In this document: piece by piece, positions 13,088 to 20,428 of the stretch
Layout of the letters: the number at the start of each line of letters is the position of its first letter
How positions within the stretch are numbered: the first letter of the stretch is position 1
IMG/VR virus record: IMGVR_UViG_3300010885_016054
Location: 1-33,881 of that record
Direction: 5' to 3' (one strand)
Source of the DNA: a virus
DNA length: 33,881 nucleotides
The notes under the pieces: generated by a model
The model's input: only the letters and a program-made list of their open reading frames with translations
The model's database searches: none
Told to the model about the DNA's origin: nothing
Made by a program: the position numbers and the translations under genes

Positions 13088-13180
13088 ATGAAACAAGAAA
13101 AAACAATAAAAGCAATAGGAACAATAGTGGTAATATTAACACTACTTTATATGATTTATACTTTAAACGAAACGTTATGA
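13088..13180 (+). CDS. Membrane microprotein (30 residues), coupled to the next gene
   Basis: ATG 13088 to TGA 13180. A basic N-terminus (MKQEKTIKA) is followed by one membrane span (IGTIVVILTLLYMIYTL). The stop overlaps the next ATG as ATGA (13177-13180), a sign of translational coupling. A similar 27-residue membrane protein follows the next gene. Confidence 0.55.
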   Translation: MKQEKTIKAIGTIVVILTLLYMIYTLNETL

Positions 13181-13392
13181 GCAATACAAAAGAAAAAGCA
13201 GCAGAATTAATACACAAGTTTAAACCATTCGTACAGTTTAAAATGGGAGTAGACCCTTCTTATGTTTTAAAAATGGCTAAAGAGTGCGCATACATAGCAG
13301 TAGATCAAGTATTAAAATATTCTAAAGCACATGGATTTATTGGATTAACAGATGAATATGAACAAGTAAAAAAAGAAATAGAAAATTTATGA
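13177..13392 (+). CDS. Hypothetical small helical protein
   Basis: 71 residues, helical throughout: EKAAELIHKFKPFV, then ALKMAKECAYIAVDQVLK-like helix and an acidic C-terminal helix (DEYEQVKKEIENL). It has the look of a widespread small Bacteroidetes phage protein with a central Cys. Coupled by 4-nt overlaps to a membrane microprotein on each side. Function unknown. Confidence 0.7.
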   Translation: MSNTKEKAAELIHKFKPFVQFKMGVDPSYVLKMAKECAYIAVDQVLKYSKAHGFIGLTDEYEQVKKEIENL

Positions 13393-13472
13393 GATTAGAC
13401 AAAGCAATTAAATTAGGCGCAGCAATTAATATTGGTATATTCTTATTGTATATACTTTATGCGGTGTTATAA
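13389..13472 (+). CDS. Membrane microprotein (27 residues)
   Basis: ATG 13389 overlaps the previous stop (ATGA) and the frame ends at TAA 13470-13472. Short basic start (MRLDKAIKL) and one hydrophobic span (AINIGIFLLYILYAVL). Topology and size mirror the 30-residue protein at 13088. Last gene of the early block. Confidence 0.5.
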   Translation: MRLDKAIKLGAAINIGIFLLYILYAVL

Positions 13473-13481
13473 GGCGCAAAT

Positions 13482-13515
13482 ATGCGTTGAATCATCCTTT
13501 ATTTGACGCATTTTA
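13482..13515 (+). terminator. Possible weak hairpin/terminator after the early operon
   Basis: ATGCGT (13482-13487) pairs with ACGCAT (13506-13511), flanked by A-run on the left and TTTT on the right, with an 18-nt loop. It is weak but well placed, 10 nt after the last early gene. The rest of the gap to 13660 holds a palindrome at 13563 and no gene I can support. Confidence 0.35.
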
Positions 13516-13562
13516 GTCTGACTTAAATTAATTAAAGTAAAGTTACACTATGACAATAATTG

Positions 13563-13577
13563 GGTAGTATTACTACC
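13563..13577. promoter_or_regulatory. Perfect 15-bp palindrome upstream of the methyltransferase gene
   Basis: GGTAGTA, central T, TACTACC. It lies in an AT-rich gap about 83 bp before the methyltransferase ATG and directly before TATTTTG, which is near a Bacteroidetes -7 element. It may be an operator distinct from the repressor's, or a transcription-factor site. Confidence 0.4.
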
Positions 13578-13659
13578 TATTTTGAAAGATATTTAAAACA
13601 TTAGTTAATAGGAAAATATTTCAAACCGTTACAATTTGTCACGAGTTTAAAAAACACAT

Positions 13660-14190
13660 ATGATCACACCAAAAGAATTTTTAGAAAAAGAAATTGGCTG
13701 GGGTATAAGTTTTGAAAATGAAGAATTTAGAAACTTAGCCAAGATGACTGCGCAGCAATTAAATTCATTACCTATCAAATCAATAATGGATTTCGGTGCA
13801 GGTACTGGAGTATACTCTGATGCTTTCTACAATGAAGGATATGAAACTTTTGTTTATGAAATATGGGATGAGCATAAAGAATACATACGAAAGCAAGCAC
13901 CACATTTAAATATCATTGATAATCCTATTACAACCGATTTGCTGGCTTTAATTGAAGTAGCGGAACATATGACTAACAAAGAGATAATTGACCTATTCAA
14001 AGCGGTTAAACCTATCTATGTGTTATTTAGTTCTACAAGTGAAACAACTGACTATGATGCAGAGTGGGGGCATATCAATATTAAGCAACAAGATGAATGG
14101 GTATTAATGTTTAAACGGATAGGGTATGAGCTAGAAAGAAATTTGGTTCAGCCTACGCAGTACAGTAAATTATTCATGTATACATTTTAA
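13660..14190 (+). CDS. Class I SAM-dependent methyltransferase (substrate unknown)
   Basis: 176 residues. Motif I IMDFGAGTG (42-50) forms the SAM-binding loop, an acidic residue follows in ETFVYEIWD, and IEVAEHM is motif-IV-like in Methyltransf_23-type enzymes; a late GHINIKQQDEWVLMFKRIGY segment matches their C-terminal beta/alpha unit. No DNA-MTase motif (DPPY/NPPY) is present, so the substrate is probably a small molecule, lipid, glycan or protein. It stands alone with its own 5' and 3' gaps and lower GC than the replication genes, suggesting an accessory (moron) gene. Confidence 0.8.
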   Translation: MITPKEFLEKEIGWGISFENEEFRNLAKMTAQQLNSLPIKSIMDFGAGTGVYSDAFYNEGYETFVYEIWDEHKEYIRKQAPHLNIIDNPITTDLLALIEVAEHMTNKEIIDLFKAVKPIYVLFSSTSETTDYDAEWGHINIKQQDEWVLMFKRIGYELERNLVQPTQYSKLFMYTF

Positions 14191-14229
14191 TTATTTTAAT
14201 TATTTTAATGGCAAAGCAGTTATAATAAG

Positions 14230-14237
14230 TATCTTTG
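14230..14237 (+). promoter_or_regulatory. Bacteroidetes-type -7 promoter element for the late block
   Basis: TATCTTTG is an exact match to the Bacteroidetes -7 consensus TAnnTTTG. It sits in an otherwise gene-free region before the sigma-like gene and the packaging/virion genes. The -33 part is weak. It is followed by an unusual Shine-Dalgarno sequence and a tiny leader ORF. No comparably good promoter was seen before the late block. Confidence 0.65.
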
Positions 14238-14261
14238 CGTAAATCAAAAAGGAGGGCAACT

Positions 14262-14288
14262 ATGAAATCAAAACCAGCCATTTATTAA
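14262..14288 (+). CDS. Possible 8-residue leader peptide
   Basis: ATG 14262 is preceded by AAGGAGGG, the most complete Shine-Dalgarno sequence I noticed, and reads MKSKPAIY then TAA. CCAGC (14274-14278) can pair with GCTGG (14295-14299) across its end. A strong ribosome site on so short an ORF suggests a leader or attenuation device controlling the next gene, though it may be a vestige. Confidence 0.4.
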   Translation: MKSKPAIY

Positions 14289-14334
14289 CTTTTAGCTGGG
14301 ATTATAATGTGGTTGTTTTTGGTTACTTAATTAA

Positions 14335-14832
14335 TTGCGCTTATTGAAGAATAAAATAATAACAGAGTTATACAACTCAAAGGACCTTAATGACTTAATT
14401 AAGAAAATTAAGCCCGAGCAGCTTCAAGATGATCTAAAACAGTATGCCTTTGCAGCACTATGCGAGAAGTCGGATGAGTTCATAATCAATCTGTATGAAA
14501 AGAAACAGTTGCGTTTCTTTTTAGTTCGCATCATAACTAACTCGGTGTTTTCTAATAGGTCGGGGTTTTTGAAATTACATAAGAACGTAAAGGAATTGTA
14601 CACCAATAACTTTCCGGACTACCAGGAGGTAGAGGATGATTACGAGGAACTAATTACTAAGACAAATGATGCGGTTAATAAGTTGTATTGGTATAATAAC
14701 GAGTTATTGATCCAGTATTCAAGGCTAGGGACTTATAGGGCAGTTGCGGAAGCTACTGATATTCCAATCAAATCGATTCATAATTCAGTCAAGAAAAGTA
14801 AAGAAATCATAAAGCGCAAAGTATGGAAGTAG
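14335..14832 (+). CDS. Sigma-factor region 4-like / late regulator candidate
   Basis: 165 residues starting at TTG 14335 (no ATG in frame nearby). The C-terminus (about 122-165, LLIQYSRLGTYRAVAEATDIPIKSIHNSVKKSKEIIKRK) has the helix-turn-helix of sigma-factor region 4 seen in sigma-like proteins of Bacteroidetes phages; the N-terminal 110 residues are helical and charged and do not show a clear region 2. It opens the late transcript, so it may help activate late promoters. An alternative is a DNA-packaging-associated HTH protein. Confidence 0.6.
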   Translation: MRLLKNKIITELYNSKDLNDLIKKIKPEQLQDDLKQYAFAALCEKSDEFIINLYEKKQLRFFLVRIITNSVFSNRSGFLKLHKNVKELYTNNFPDYQEVEDDYEELITKTNDAVNKLYWYNNELLIQYSRLGTYRAVAEATDIPIKSIHNSVKKSKEIIKRKVWK

Positions 14833-15047
14833 TATTCAGTATAGCAATGGCTTTCGTTTTCGTTGAAATACTTCAAGTACCTTTCCGGTTAAAAGGGAAG
14901 CTTAACTTTAAGCCGTTAAATTGTGCTGTATGTATGTCCGGATGGTTCACATTGATTTTAATGGGGGTTCATTGGATTACCTTTCCACTTATGTGCCTGG
15001 CGATGATCGGGCAAATTCTTCTCACCGGATTAATTAATAAGTTATGA
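14823..15047 (+). CDS. Small membrane protein with CxxC motif
   Basis: 74 residues, overlapping the sigma-like gene by 10 nt. Two or three hydrophobic spans (VFSIAMAFVFVEILQV; GWFTLILMGVHWITFPL; CLAMIGQILLTGLI) with a polar connection KPLNCAVCMSGW. The NCxxCxxxW segment resembles a recurring motif in small Bacteroidetes phage membrane proteins of unknown role. Coupled to the glycosyltransferase by a 4-nt overlap. May anchor or assist it. Confidence 0.65.
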   Translation: MEVVFSIAMAFVFVEILQVPFRLKGKLNFKPLNCAVCMSGWFTLILMGVHWITFPLMCLAMIGQILLTGLINKL

Positions 15048-16048
15048 GGATAATTGGAATCGTTAACCAATCTTCAGGTAGTTGCTATCATAGGGTTTAT
15101 ACTCCACTGATGAATATCGACTGTGATGTTCATATCACCAATAAACTCACAGAAGAACAGCTTGAAAAGGGTTTCGATGTGGTAGTGATCAATCGGTTTT
15201 CTTTTTACAACACAGCCGAGGAGATTTTTGAATGGAGGGATAAATATAAATTCAAATTAGTTATAGACATCGATGATTACTGGGAACTAACACCCAGCCA
15301 TATTCTTTACGATAATTGGGTGCAGAACAATATCCCTAATATAATCCTCGAAAACATCACCCATGCTGACATTGTAACAACTACCCATGAGCGTTTGGCT
15401 GAGTACTCAAACAAGTACAACAAGAATATTCATATTTTACCAAACGCAATACCAGGAGGCTTCGAGCAGTTCAACATTAAAAAAGATATTTCAAAATATA
15501 CCCGCATAATGTACCAGGGTTCAATCACCCACAAGGATGATGTTGACATTTTAAAATATCCAATGCAAAAGGTCCATTCGGATTCAAGTCTTAAAAGAAA
15601 AATACAAACAGTATTTGGCGGCCATGTTAGAAACCTTGCTGATTCAGATGCAATGCTTTCCGCTTTTACCCATTCACTTACGCTGAATCCTTTAATCTTT
15701 AACGGATCGAAACCAAGTGAATACTATCAGATTTACAACTATGCTGACATTTGCTTAGTTCCGCTCCAAGAAAATAGGTTCAATTCGTATAAGTCGAATC
15801 TTAAAGTGCTGGAAGCAGCTTATGCCGGATGCCCAGTGATCGTGTCAAAGGTTGATCCTTATCTAGGGTTCCCCGATGACATAGTTAATTACATAAGTGA
15901 CCAAAAAGCATGGTATCGATATATAAAGATGTTGGTTGATAATCCTTTGTCAAGACAAATGGAAGGAAGGAACTTAATGGAGTACTGTAATAAGCATTAT
16001 AATTTCATAGAGATAAATAAAAAGCGTAAACAAATTTATGAAGGCTGA
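15044..16048 (+). CDS. GT-B fold glycosyltransferase (GT4-like)
   Basis: 334 residues. The N-terminal Rossmann half has VVVINRFSF and the acidic segment LVIDIDDYW (72-80); the C-terminal half has VPLQENRFNSYKSNLKVLEAAYAGCPVIVS (239-268), a typical nucleotide-sugar site with E257 and the GxPVI loop. It transfers a sugar from a nucleotide donor; acceptor unknown. It lies between a small membrane protein and the packaging genes, unlike structural genes. Possible roles: changing host surface glycans (superinfection exclusion), or decorating the virion or DNA. Confidence 0.82.
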   Translation: MRIIGIVNQSSGSCYHRVYTPLMNIDCDVHITNKLTEEQLEKGFDVVVINRFSFYNTAEEIFEWRDKYKFKLVIDIDDYWELTPSHILYDNWVQNNIPNIILENITHADIVTTTHERLAEYSNKYNKNIHILPNAIPGGFEQFNIKKDISKYTRIMYQGSITHKDDVDILKYPMQKVHSDSSLKRKIQTVFGGHVRNLADSDAMLSAFTHSLTLNPLIFNGSKPSEYYQIYNYADICLVPLQENRFNSYKSNLKVLEAAYAGCPVIVSKVDPYLGFPDDIVNYISDQKAWYRYIKMLVDNPLSRQMEGRNLMEYCNKHYNFIEINKKRKQIYEG

Positions 16049-16310
16049 AAATAGAAAAGTTTTACAGGATAATCGACCAATCTACACAACGCTAGTACAA
16101 GCTGGATTCATTCACAACCTGACCAACGAACTAAGACAATCATTTTTAAATATAATAAGGGAAGAATTCTCCCCTGGTTATCTGTGCTGTCTTCACTGCC
16201 CAGCAGATATAGCAGCAATGATAAAATATGTTTACACGCAGTTTGATGCGTTACCAATTCAAGTACCTATTCCAATTAAAAGTATTAATAAGAAAAAACA
16301 TGGCAAATAA
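16038..16310 (+). CDS. Hypothetical protein before the terminase genes
   Basis: 90 residues. Helical N-terminus (QAGFIHNLTNELRQSFLNIIREEF) and a Cys-rich middle, GYLCCLHCPADIAAMIKYVYTQF, a possible small metal-binding or compact structural motif. I have seen similar small proteins ahead of terminases in Bacteroidetes phages. The start overlaps the glycosyltransferase end by 11 nt, and it overlaps the small terminase by 11 nt. Function unknown. Confidence 0.65.
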   Translation: MKAENRKVLQDNRPIYTTLVQAGFIHNLTNELRQSFLNIIREEFSPGYLCCLHCPADIAAMIKYVYTQFDALPIQVPIPIKSINKKKHGK

Positions 16311-16713
16311 GAATATAGAAACTCCTGAGATTATGTGGGAACTGTTTGGGCAGTATTGTGGCCAAGTAAAACAAGATGCCTTTATTGTTACCGATTGGGT
16401 AGGAGGTATGGCTAAAGAAGTAGAAAGAAAAAAAGAAAAGCCGCTGACTTTAGAAGGCTTTGAGAACTTTTGTTTTCGATTGGGAGTGATTAATGATTTA
16501 GGACATTACTTCAGTAATTTGGAAGATAGATATACTGCATTTGTACCCATCTGCTCGCGCATAAGAAAAATTATTCGCCAGGATCAGATCGAGGGAGGTA
16601 TGGCTGGGATATACAACCCATCTATCACCCAGCGTTTAAATGGCTTAGTCGAAAAGAACGAGAACGAGAATACGAATCGCAACTATGACATAACACTCGA
16701 ACTTGGCAAATAA
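16300..16713 (+). CDS. terS: Terminase small subunit
   Basis: 137 residues from ATG 16300 (the frame is open further upstream, but MANKNIETPEIMWELFGQY matches how small terminases of Bacteroidetes phages begin). Typical features: MWELFGQYC, PLTLEGFENFCF, YFSN, then GGMAGIYNPSITQRLNGL. It recognises packaging DNA (pac/cos) and hands it to the large subunit. It overlaps the preceding gene by 11 nt and terL by 11 nt, indicating coupling. Confidence 0.85.
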   Translation: MANKNIETPEIMWELFGQYCGQVKQDAFIVTDWVGGMAKEVERKKEKPLTLEGFENFCFRLGVINDLGHYFSNLEDRYTAFVPICSRIRKIIRQDQIEGGMAGIYNPSITQRLNGLVEKNENENTNRNYDITLELGK

Positions 16714-17896
16714 AATAACCTATACAAGACCATTCCTTTATAACTACCAAAAGAAGATTCTTAATAGTGAGGCACGTTTTACCGTTACCGAGGCATCGAC
16801 TAAGGTAGGTAAGACAGCCAGTCATATCATTTGGCTATTTGAACAGGCTTTAAGTTTAAAAGCTAATCAAGCAGTATGGTGGGTTGCGCCTGTTTATGCT
16901 CAGGCAGAAATAGCCTTCAATAGAATGAGAGCGCAGGTAAATGATAGGGACTTTTTTAAGGCGAACGAAACTAAGTTAAAGTTAACGCTGCCTGGTGGTT
17001 CAATCATTCAATTTAAATCAGCAGAGAAGCCGGATAATCTCTATGGTGACGATGTGTATGCTGCGGTTTTTGATGAGTTCACAAGAGCGCGAGAGGAATC
17101 ATGGTTTGCCCTTCGGTCAACGCTTACCAGTACACAAGGTAAATGCAAATTTATTGGGAACGTTAAAGGCAAAAAGAATTGGGGGTACCGGATAGCACAA
17201 AGAGCGAAGCAGAATGAACCCAATTTCGAACACTTTAAGATAACAGCTTATGATGCAGCAGCAGAAGGTTTGCTACCAATGGAAGAAATCGAGCAAGCTA
17301 AACGAGATTTACCCGAGTCAGTCTTTAGAGAATTATATCTTGCTGAGCCTTCCGAGGACGGCAGTAACCCCTTTGGGATATCATATATCCACCAATGCAC
17401 CTACCCAATATCTTCAAGTCCTGCGGTATGTTATGGTGTAGATTTAGCGAAGTCAAGCGATTACACAGCTATCATAGGACTAGATAAGAATGGCTCAGTA
17501 TGTCACTTTGAGAGGTTTCAAAAGGATTGGCGAAGCACAACCCAAGAGATTCTAGCTTTACCCAATGCGCAGATAGCCATTGATTCAACAGGTGTGGGCG
17601 ATCCGATAGCTGAAGACATTGCAAGAGTTAGGGATGTGGAACTATTTAAATTTACTTCCATCTCTAAGCAGCAGATCATGGAAGGACTGGCACTCGCCAT
17701 CCAGCAAAGGAAAATCACCTTTCCCGAAGGAATGATTACATCCGAACTAGAGCAGTTTGAATTTGAGTATACCAGGACCGGAGTAAGGTACTCTGCACCC
17801 GCTGGATTGCATGATGACTGCGTTTGTGCCTTGGCTTTAGCATGGCATAAGTTTAGAACATCTGCCGGCATGAGTGGGCATTACGCAATTATATAG
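16703..17896 (+). CDS. terL: Terminase large subunit
   Basis: 397 residues from TTG 16703. ATPase domain: Walker A ASTKVGKT (31-38), Walker B YAAVFDEF (D124, E125), coupling motif FIGNVKG (150-156). Nuclease domain: GVDLAKSSDYT (D247), AIDSTGVGD (D294) and HDDCVCALA (D371/D372), the usual acidic triad of the RNase H-like fold. It cuts and pumps DNA into the prohead. The start codon is TTG, inside the small subunit gene. Walker A starts with Ala instead of Gly, which is common in terminases. Confidence 0.95.
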   Translation: MANKITYTRPFLYNYQKKILNSEARFTVTEASTKVGKTASHIIWLFEQALSLKANQAVWWVAPVYAQAEIAFNRMRAQVNDRDFFKANETKLKLTLPGGSIIQFKSAEKPDNLYGDDVYAAVFDEFTRAREESWFALRSTLTSTQGKCKFIGNVKGKKNWGYRIAQRAKQNEPNFEHFKITAYDAAAEGLLPMEEIEQAKRDLPESVFRELYLAEPSEDGSNPFGISYIHQCTYPISSSPAVCYGVDLAKSSDYTAIIGLDKNGSVCHFERFQKDWRSTTQEILALPNAQIAIDSTGVGDPIAEDIARVRDVELFKFTSISKQQIMEGLALAIQQRKITFPEGMITSELEQFEFEYTRTGVRYSAPAGLHDDCVCALALAWHKFRTSAGMSGHYAII

Positions 17897-17927
17897 AAAC
17901 AAAACCATCATTGTGCTATTTATAGGT

Positions 17928-18626
17928 ATGAGAATCCCATCTTGGAGAAACATATCGGTTGAAAAGTATCAGTACATCAATGAGATTAATGCGAACAATC
18001 CGGATGATCTTGATAAGCTTTTATATCTTATTACCTTCCTTACCGGCAAGAGCGAACAGCAGATTAACAACATCTCAGTTAAGGTGTTCAACCGCCTAGC
18101 GATTAAAGTTAAAGATCGTTTTGAAAATATCAAAGGCACTTACGTTAATTATCTTCGTGGCTTTCGGTTCAACTACAATTTTAAACGAGTTACACTAGGA
18201 CAATATATTGAAGTACAACATTTTGCAAAGATGGGGCAAATTGAAAGCCTGCATCTAATTGCTGCATCTATGTCCGTAAAAGGGAAGCTATCCCATACCC
18301 AACGAGCAGATAAGATCCTAACACTTCCAATGCTGCCGATACTGTATTCAGTAGGTCATTTCCTTGATGAGTTTAAGTCATTCAATAACAACTATAAAGG
18401 TTTATTCGGGGTGGGGGAAGAGGAAGGGGAAGGCGAGGCGATTGAATTTAATGAGCGATATGGATGGATCTACTCCGCTAAGAAAGTAGCTGAATTCGAA
18501 GGTACAACCTTAGAGAAGGCATTCGAGTTGCCTGTTATACAAGCCTTTAATGACTTGGCTTATCTAAAAGCGTTCAGTCAATATGAGGAAGAACTAAACA
18601 AAAGACACCGCGATGCAATCAATTAG
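17928..18626 (+). CDS. Hypothetical late protein, possible tail assembly factor
   Basis: 232 residues from ATG 17928; the frame extends upstream to 17874, overlapping terL, but that part looks non-coding. It opens RIPSWRNISVEKYQYI, has a central helical region, an acidic low-complexity linker (GEEEGEGEAIEF) and a C-terminus GWIYSAKKVAEFEGTTLEKAFELPVIQAFNDLAYLKAFSQYEEE that resembles tail-assembly-type proteins of Bacteroidetes phages. Function inferred from place between terL and tail genes only. It overlaps the next gene by 14 nt. Confidence 0.65.
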   Translation: MRIPSWRNISVEKYQYINEINANNPDDLDKLLYLITFLTGKSEQQINNISVKVFNRLAIKVKDRFENIKGTYVNYLRGFRFNYNFKRVTLGQYIEVQHFAKMGQIESLHLIAASMSVKGKLSHTQRADKILTLPMLPILYSVGHFLDEFKSFNNNYKGLFGVGEEEGEGEAIEFNERYGWIYSAKKVAEFEGTTLEKAFELPVIQAFNDLAYLKAFSQYEEELNKRHRDAIN

Positions 18627-19278
18627 TAAACGGCAACAGATTGTATCTAATAGCGGATTTATTGATTTGAATTCTAGTTCGCAAGATAACTTCAAAGTAT
18701 TCTCAGGTGATGCGATGGCGATTGCACTTTACAACGTAGCGGCTGAATTTATCACTAAAGCATCACAGAACTTAAACGCAGTAGACAGGAACGCTGGGGG
18801 GCAATTAGAAAAGAGTATAATACCAACGGACATAATTATCATGGGCAAGGTGATGACCATTAATATCAATGTGCTAGATTATTATAAGTTCGTTGATAAG
18901 GGGGTAAAGGGATGGAAGACTGGCAGTCCTTCAGACAGTCCTTTTAAGTTCCAACTACCTGGCAAACGTGGCAGCGCACCAAAGAATTCAAAGATGGTGG
19001 CAGCGATTAAAACTTGGTTAATGTCGGAGGCTTCTAAGAATACAGGCAAAGAAAATAAGCACGCAGTTAGTAAACGAGGCGCAAGAAGAAACAAGATCAC
19101 CGATACAAGCACATCGGCAGCTATCCTAGCCACGATGATGATTAAAAGAAAGGGATTAAAGAAAACAAACTTTTGGGGCAAGACAGAAGCGCAGGCAACC
19201 ACCTACGCACAAAAGGAATTTGAAAACGCACTATACATCGATATTAATAATTCATTTTATGGCAATAGTAATAAATAA
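18613..19278 (+). CDS. HK97 gp10-like tail-completion / neck protein candidate
   Basis: 221 residues. The middle (about 60-110) has VLDYYKFVDKGVKGWKTG, resembling the G-rich loop of HK97 gp10-family tail proteins; the C-terminal part is basic (ISKRGARRNK-like, KRKGLKKTNFWGK). Such proteins join the head to the tail or complete the tail. The end overlaps the next gene by 20 nt. Assigned by pattern and context. Confidence 0.6.
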   Translation: MQSISKRQQIVSNSGFIDLNSSSQDNFKVFSGDAMAIALYNVAAEFITKASQNLNAVDRNAGGQLEKSIIPTDIIIMGKVMTININVLDYYKFVDKGVKGWKTGSPSDSPFKFQLPGKRGSAPKNSKMVAAIKTWLMSEASKNTGKENKHAVSKRGARRNKITDTSTSAAILATMMIKRKGLKKTNFWGKTEAQATTYAQKEFENALYIDINNSFYGNSNK

Positions 19279-20428
19279 TACTCCGGCAGATTATAGCAGC
19301 GCACATGGCGACCTTGTATATACGGTATATGATTCAGTAAAGACAGCAGCACCTTTGACTTATCCTAACTACAAATATATCCTAGATATATATGTCGGAG
19401 GGGTTCTTGTGGTAACACTTAAAGCATTCCCTAACCCAGTCAATCTTCGGGGGGTTTTTAATATCGGTATGGTAGTTAGAAACTATGTAAGTGCAGTATT
19501 CAACCCAACTGCTAGCGTTATAAGGGCGCAGGAGTTTCCAAACTTCTATGCTTCAGTTCAATGTAAGTTTAGGGATGAATGGGGTGGAATTGAAACAGTT
19601 ACCACAGTGGATGATAGCAACAGGAAATTCTATAATCATTATAATGGCAGGATGCTCGGAGGCTATAGTATTCTAGGCGGTTACCTTAATAAAGTAGCCA
19701 GCAATAGGCCCACCACCACCAGCGTTCAATTAAATGGGGGGCAGGTGTTTATGCCTTTCTTTCCTTCAACCTCTTCAGCTTACTCTATTGTGGTAGTATC
19801 ATATGATAGCAGCAATGCAGTAATAGCCACCTCTTCTGTTGGTGTCACCGCTCCAACAAGTGGCTACATCTTGCAACAGCTCAACTTTTCGCCCATTGCC
19901 ATCAATAGTATTACACCAGGGGCAATTCCTTCCAATACAGATTATTATACCGTAAGCTCGGGATCAACCTTGTACCGGTTTATTATCTATTGTGAACCTA
20001 GGTACGTTCCGGCAACACTGCATTTCCTTAATCAGTTCGGCGGGTTTGATTCAATGGACTTCCCAAAAATATCAAGGAAAGGAAATGACATCGAAAAAAA
20101 AGACTTCCTGCAAACCAATTACACAATTAACGCTAGTGGGGTGATGAGTTACTATAACGGTAACGTTTTGAGCGATAACAGAATAACGTTCTTCTCAAAC
20201 TATAAAGAGCGAAGGATAATCAATACAGATTTCATTTCTGAAAGCGGGTCAAGGTGGCTGGGTGAGTTAGTAAGAAGCCCACAAGTCTATCTCGAAGAAG
20301 GCGGCTACTATATTCCAATCATAGTAAAAGAGGCAGCATATGAATACAAGACCAGGTCGGTTGACCGTTTGTTTTCTTTGACACTAAATATAGAAATGGG
20401 CGATGACCAAAATACTCAATTCAGATGA
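19259..20428 (+). CDS. Tail-tip/distal tail protein candidate
   Basis: 389 residues from ATG 19259 (an upstream TTG at 19220 is less likely). N-terminal beta-rich domain (INNTPADYSSAHGDLVYTVYD; YKYILDIYVGGVLVVTLK) of a type common in Bacteroidetes phage tail modules; later segments rich in Ser/Thr/Asn and aromatic residues, ending in ERRIINTDFISESGSRWLGEL and a Tyr-rich region. Likely virion, near the tail tip. No enzymatic motif. Coupled by a 4-nt overlap with the next gene. Confidence 0.6.
   Translation: MAIVINNTPADYSSAHGDLVYTVYDSVKTAAPLTYPNYKYILDIYVGGVLVVTLKAFPNPVNLRGVFNIGMVVRNYVSAVFNPTASVIRAQEFPNFYASVQCKFRDEWGGIETVTTVDDSNRKFYNHYNGRMLGGYSILGGYLNKVASNRPTTTSVQLNGGQVFMPFFPSTSSAYSIVVVSYDSSNAVIATSSVGVTAPTSGYILQQLNFSPIAINSITPGAIPSNTDYYTVSSGSTLYRFIIYCEPRYVPATLHFLNQFGGFDSMDFPKISRKGNDIEKKDFLQTNYTINASGVMSYYNGNVLSDNRITFFSNYKERRIINTDFISESGSRWLGELVRSPQVYLEEGGYYIPIIVKEAAYEYKTRSVDRLFSLTLNIEMGDDQNTQFR

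Noticed and set aside
17518-17871. Minus-strand 117-codon frame opposite the terminase nuclease domain
   Set aside because: The plus strand encodes conserved catalytic Asp motifs; the shadow has no protein pattern.
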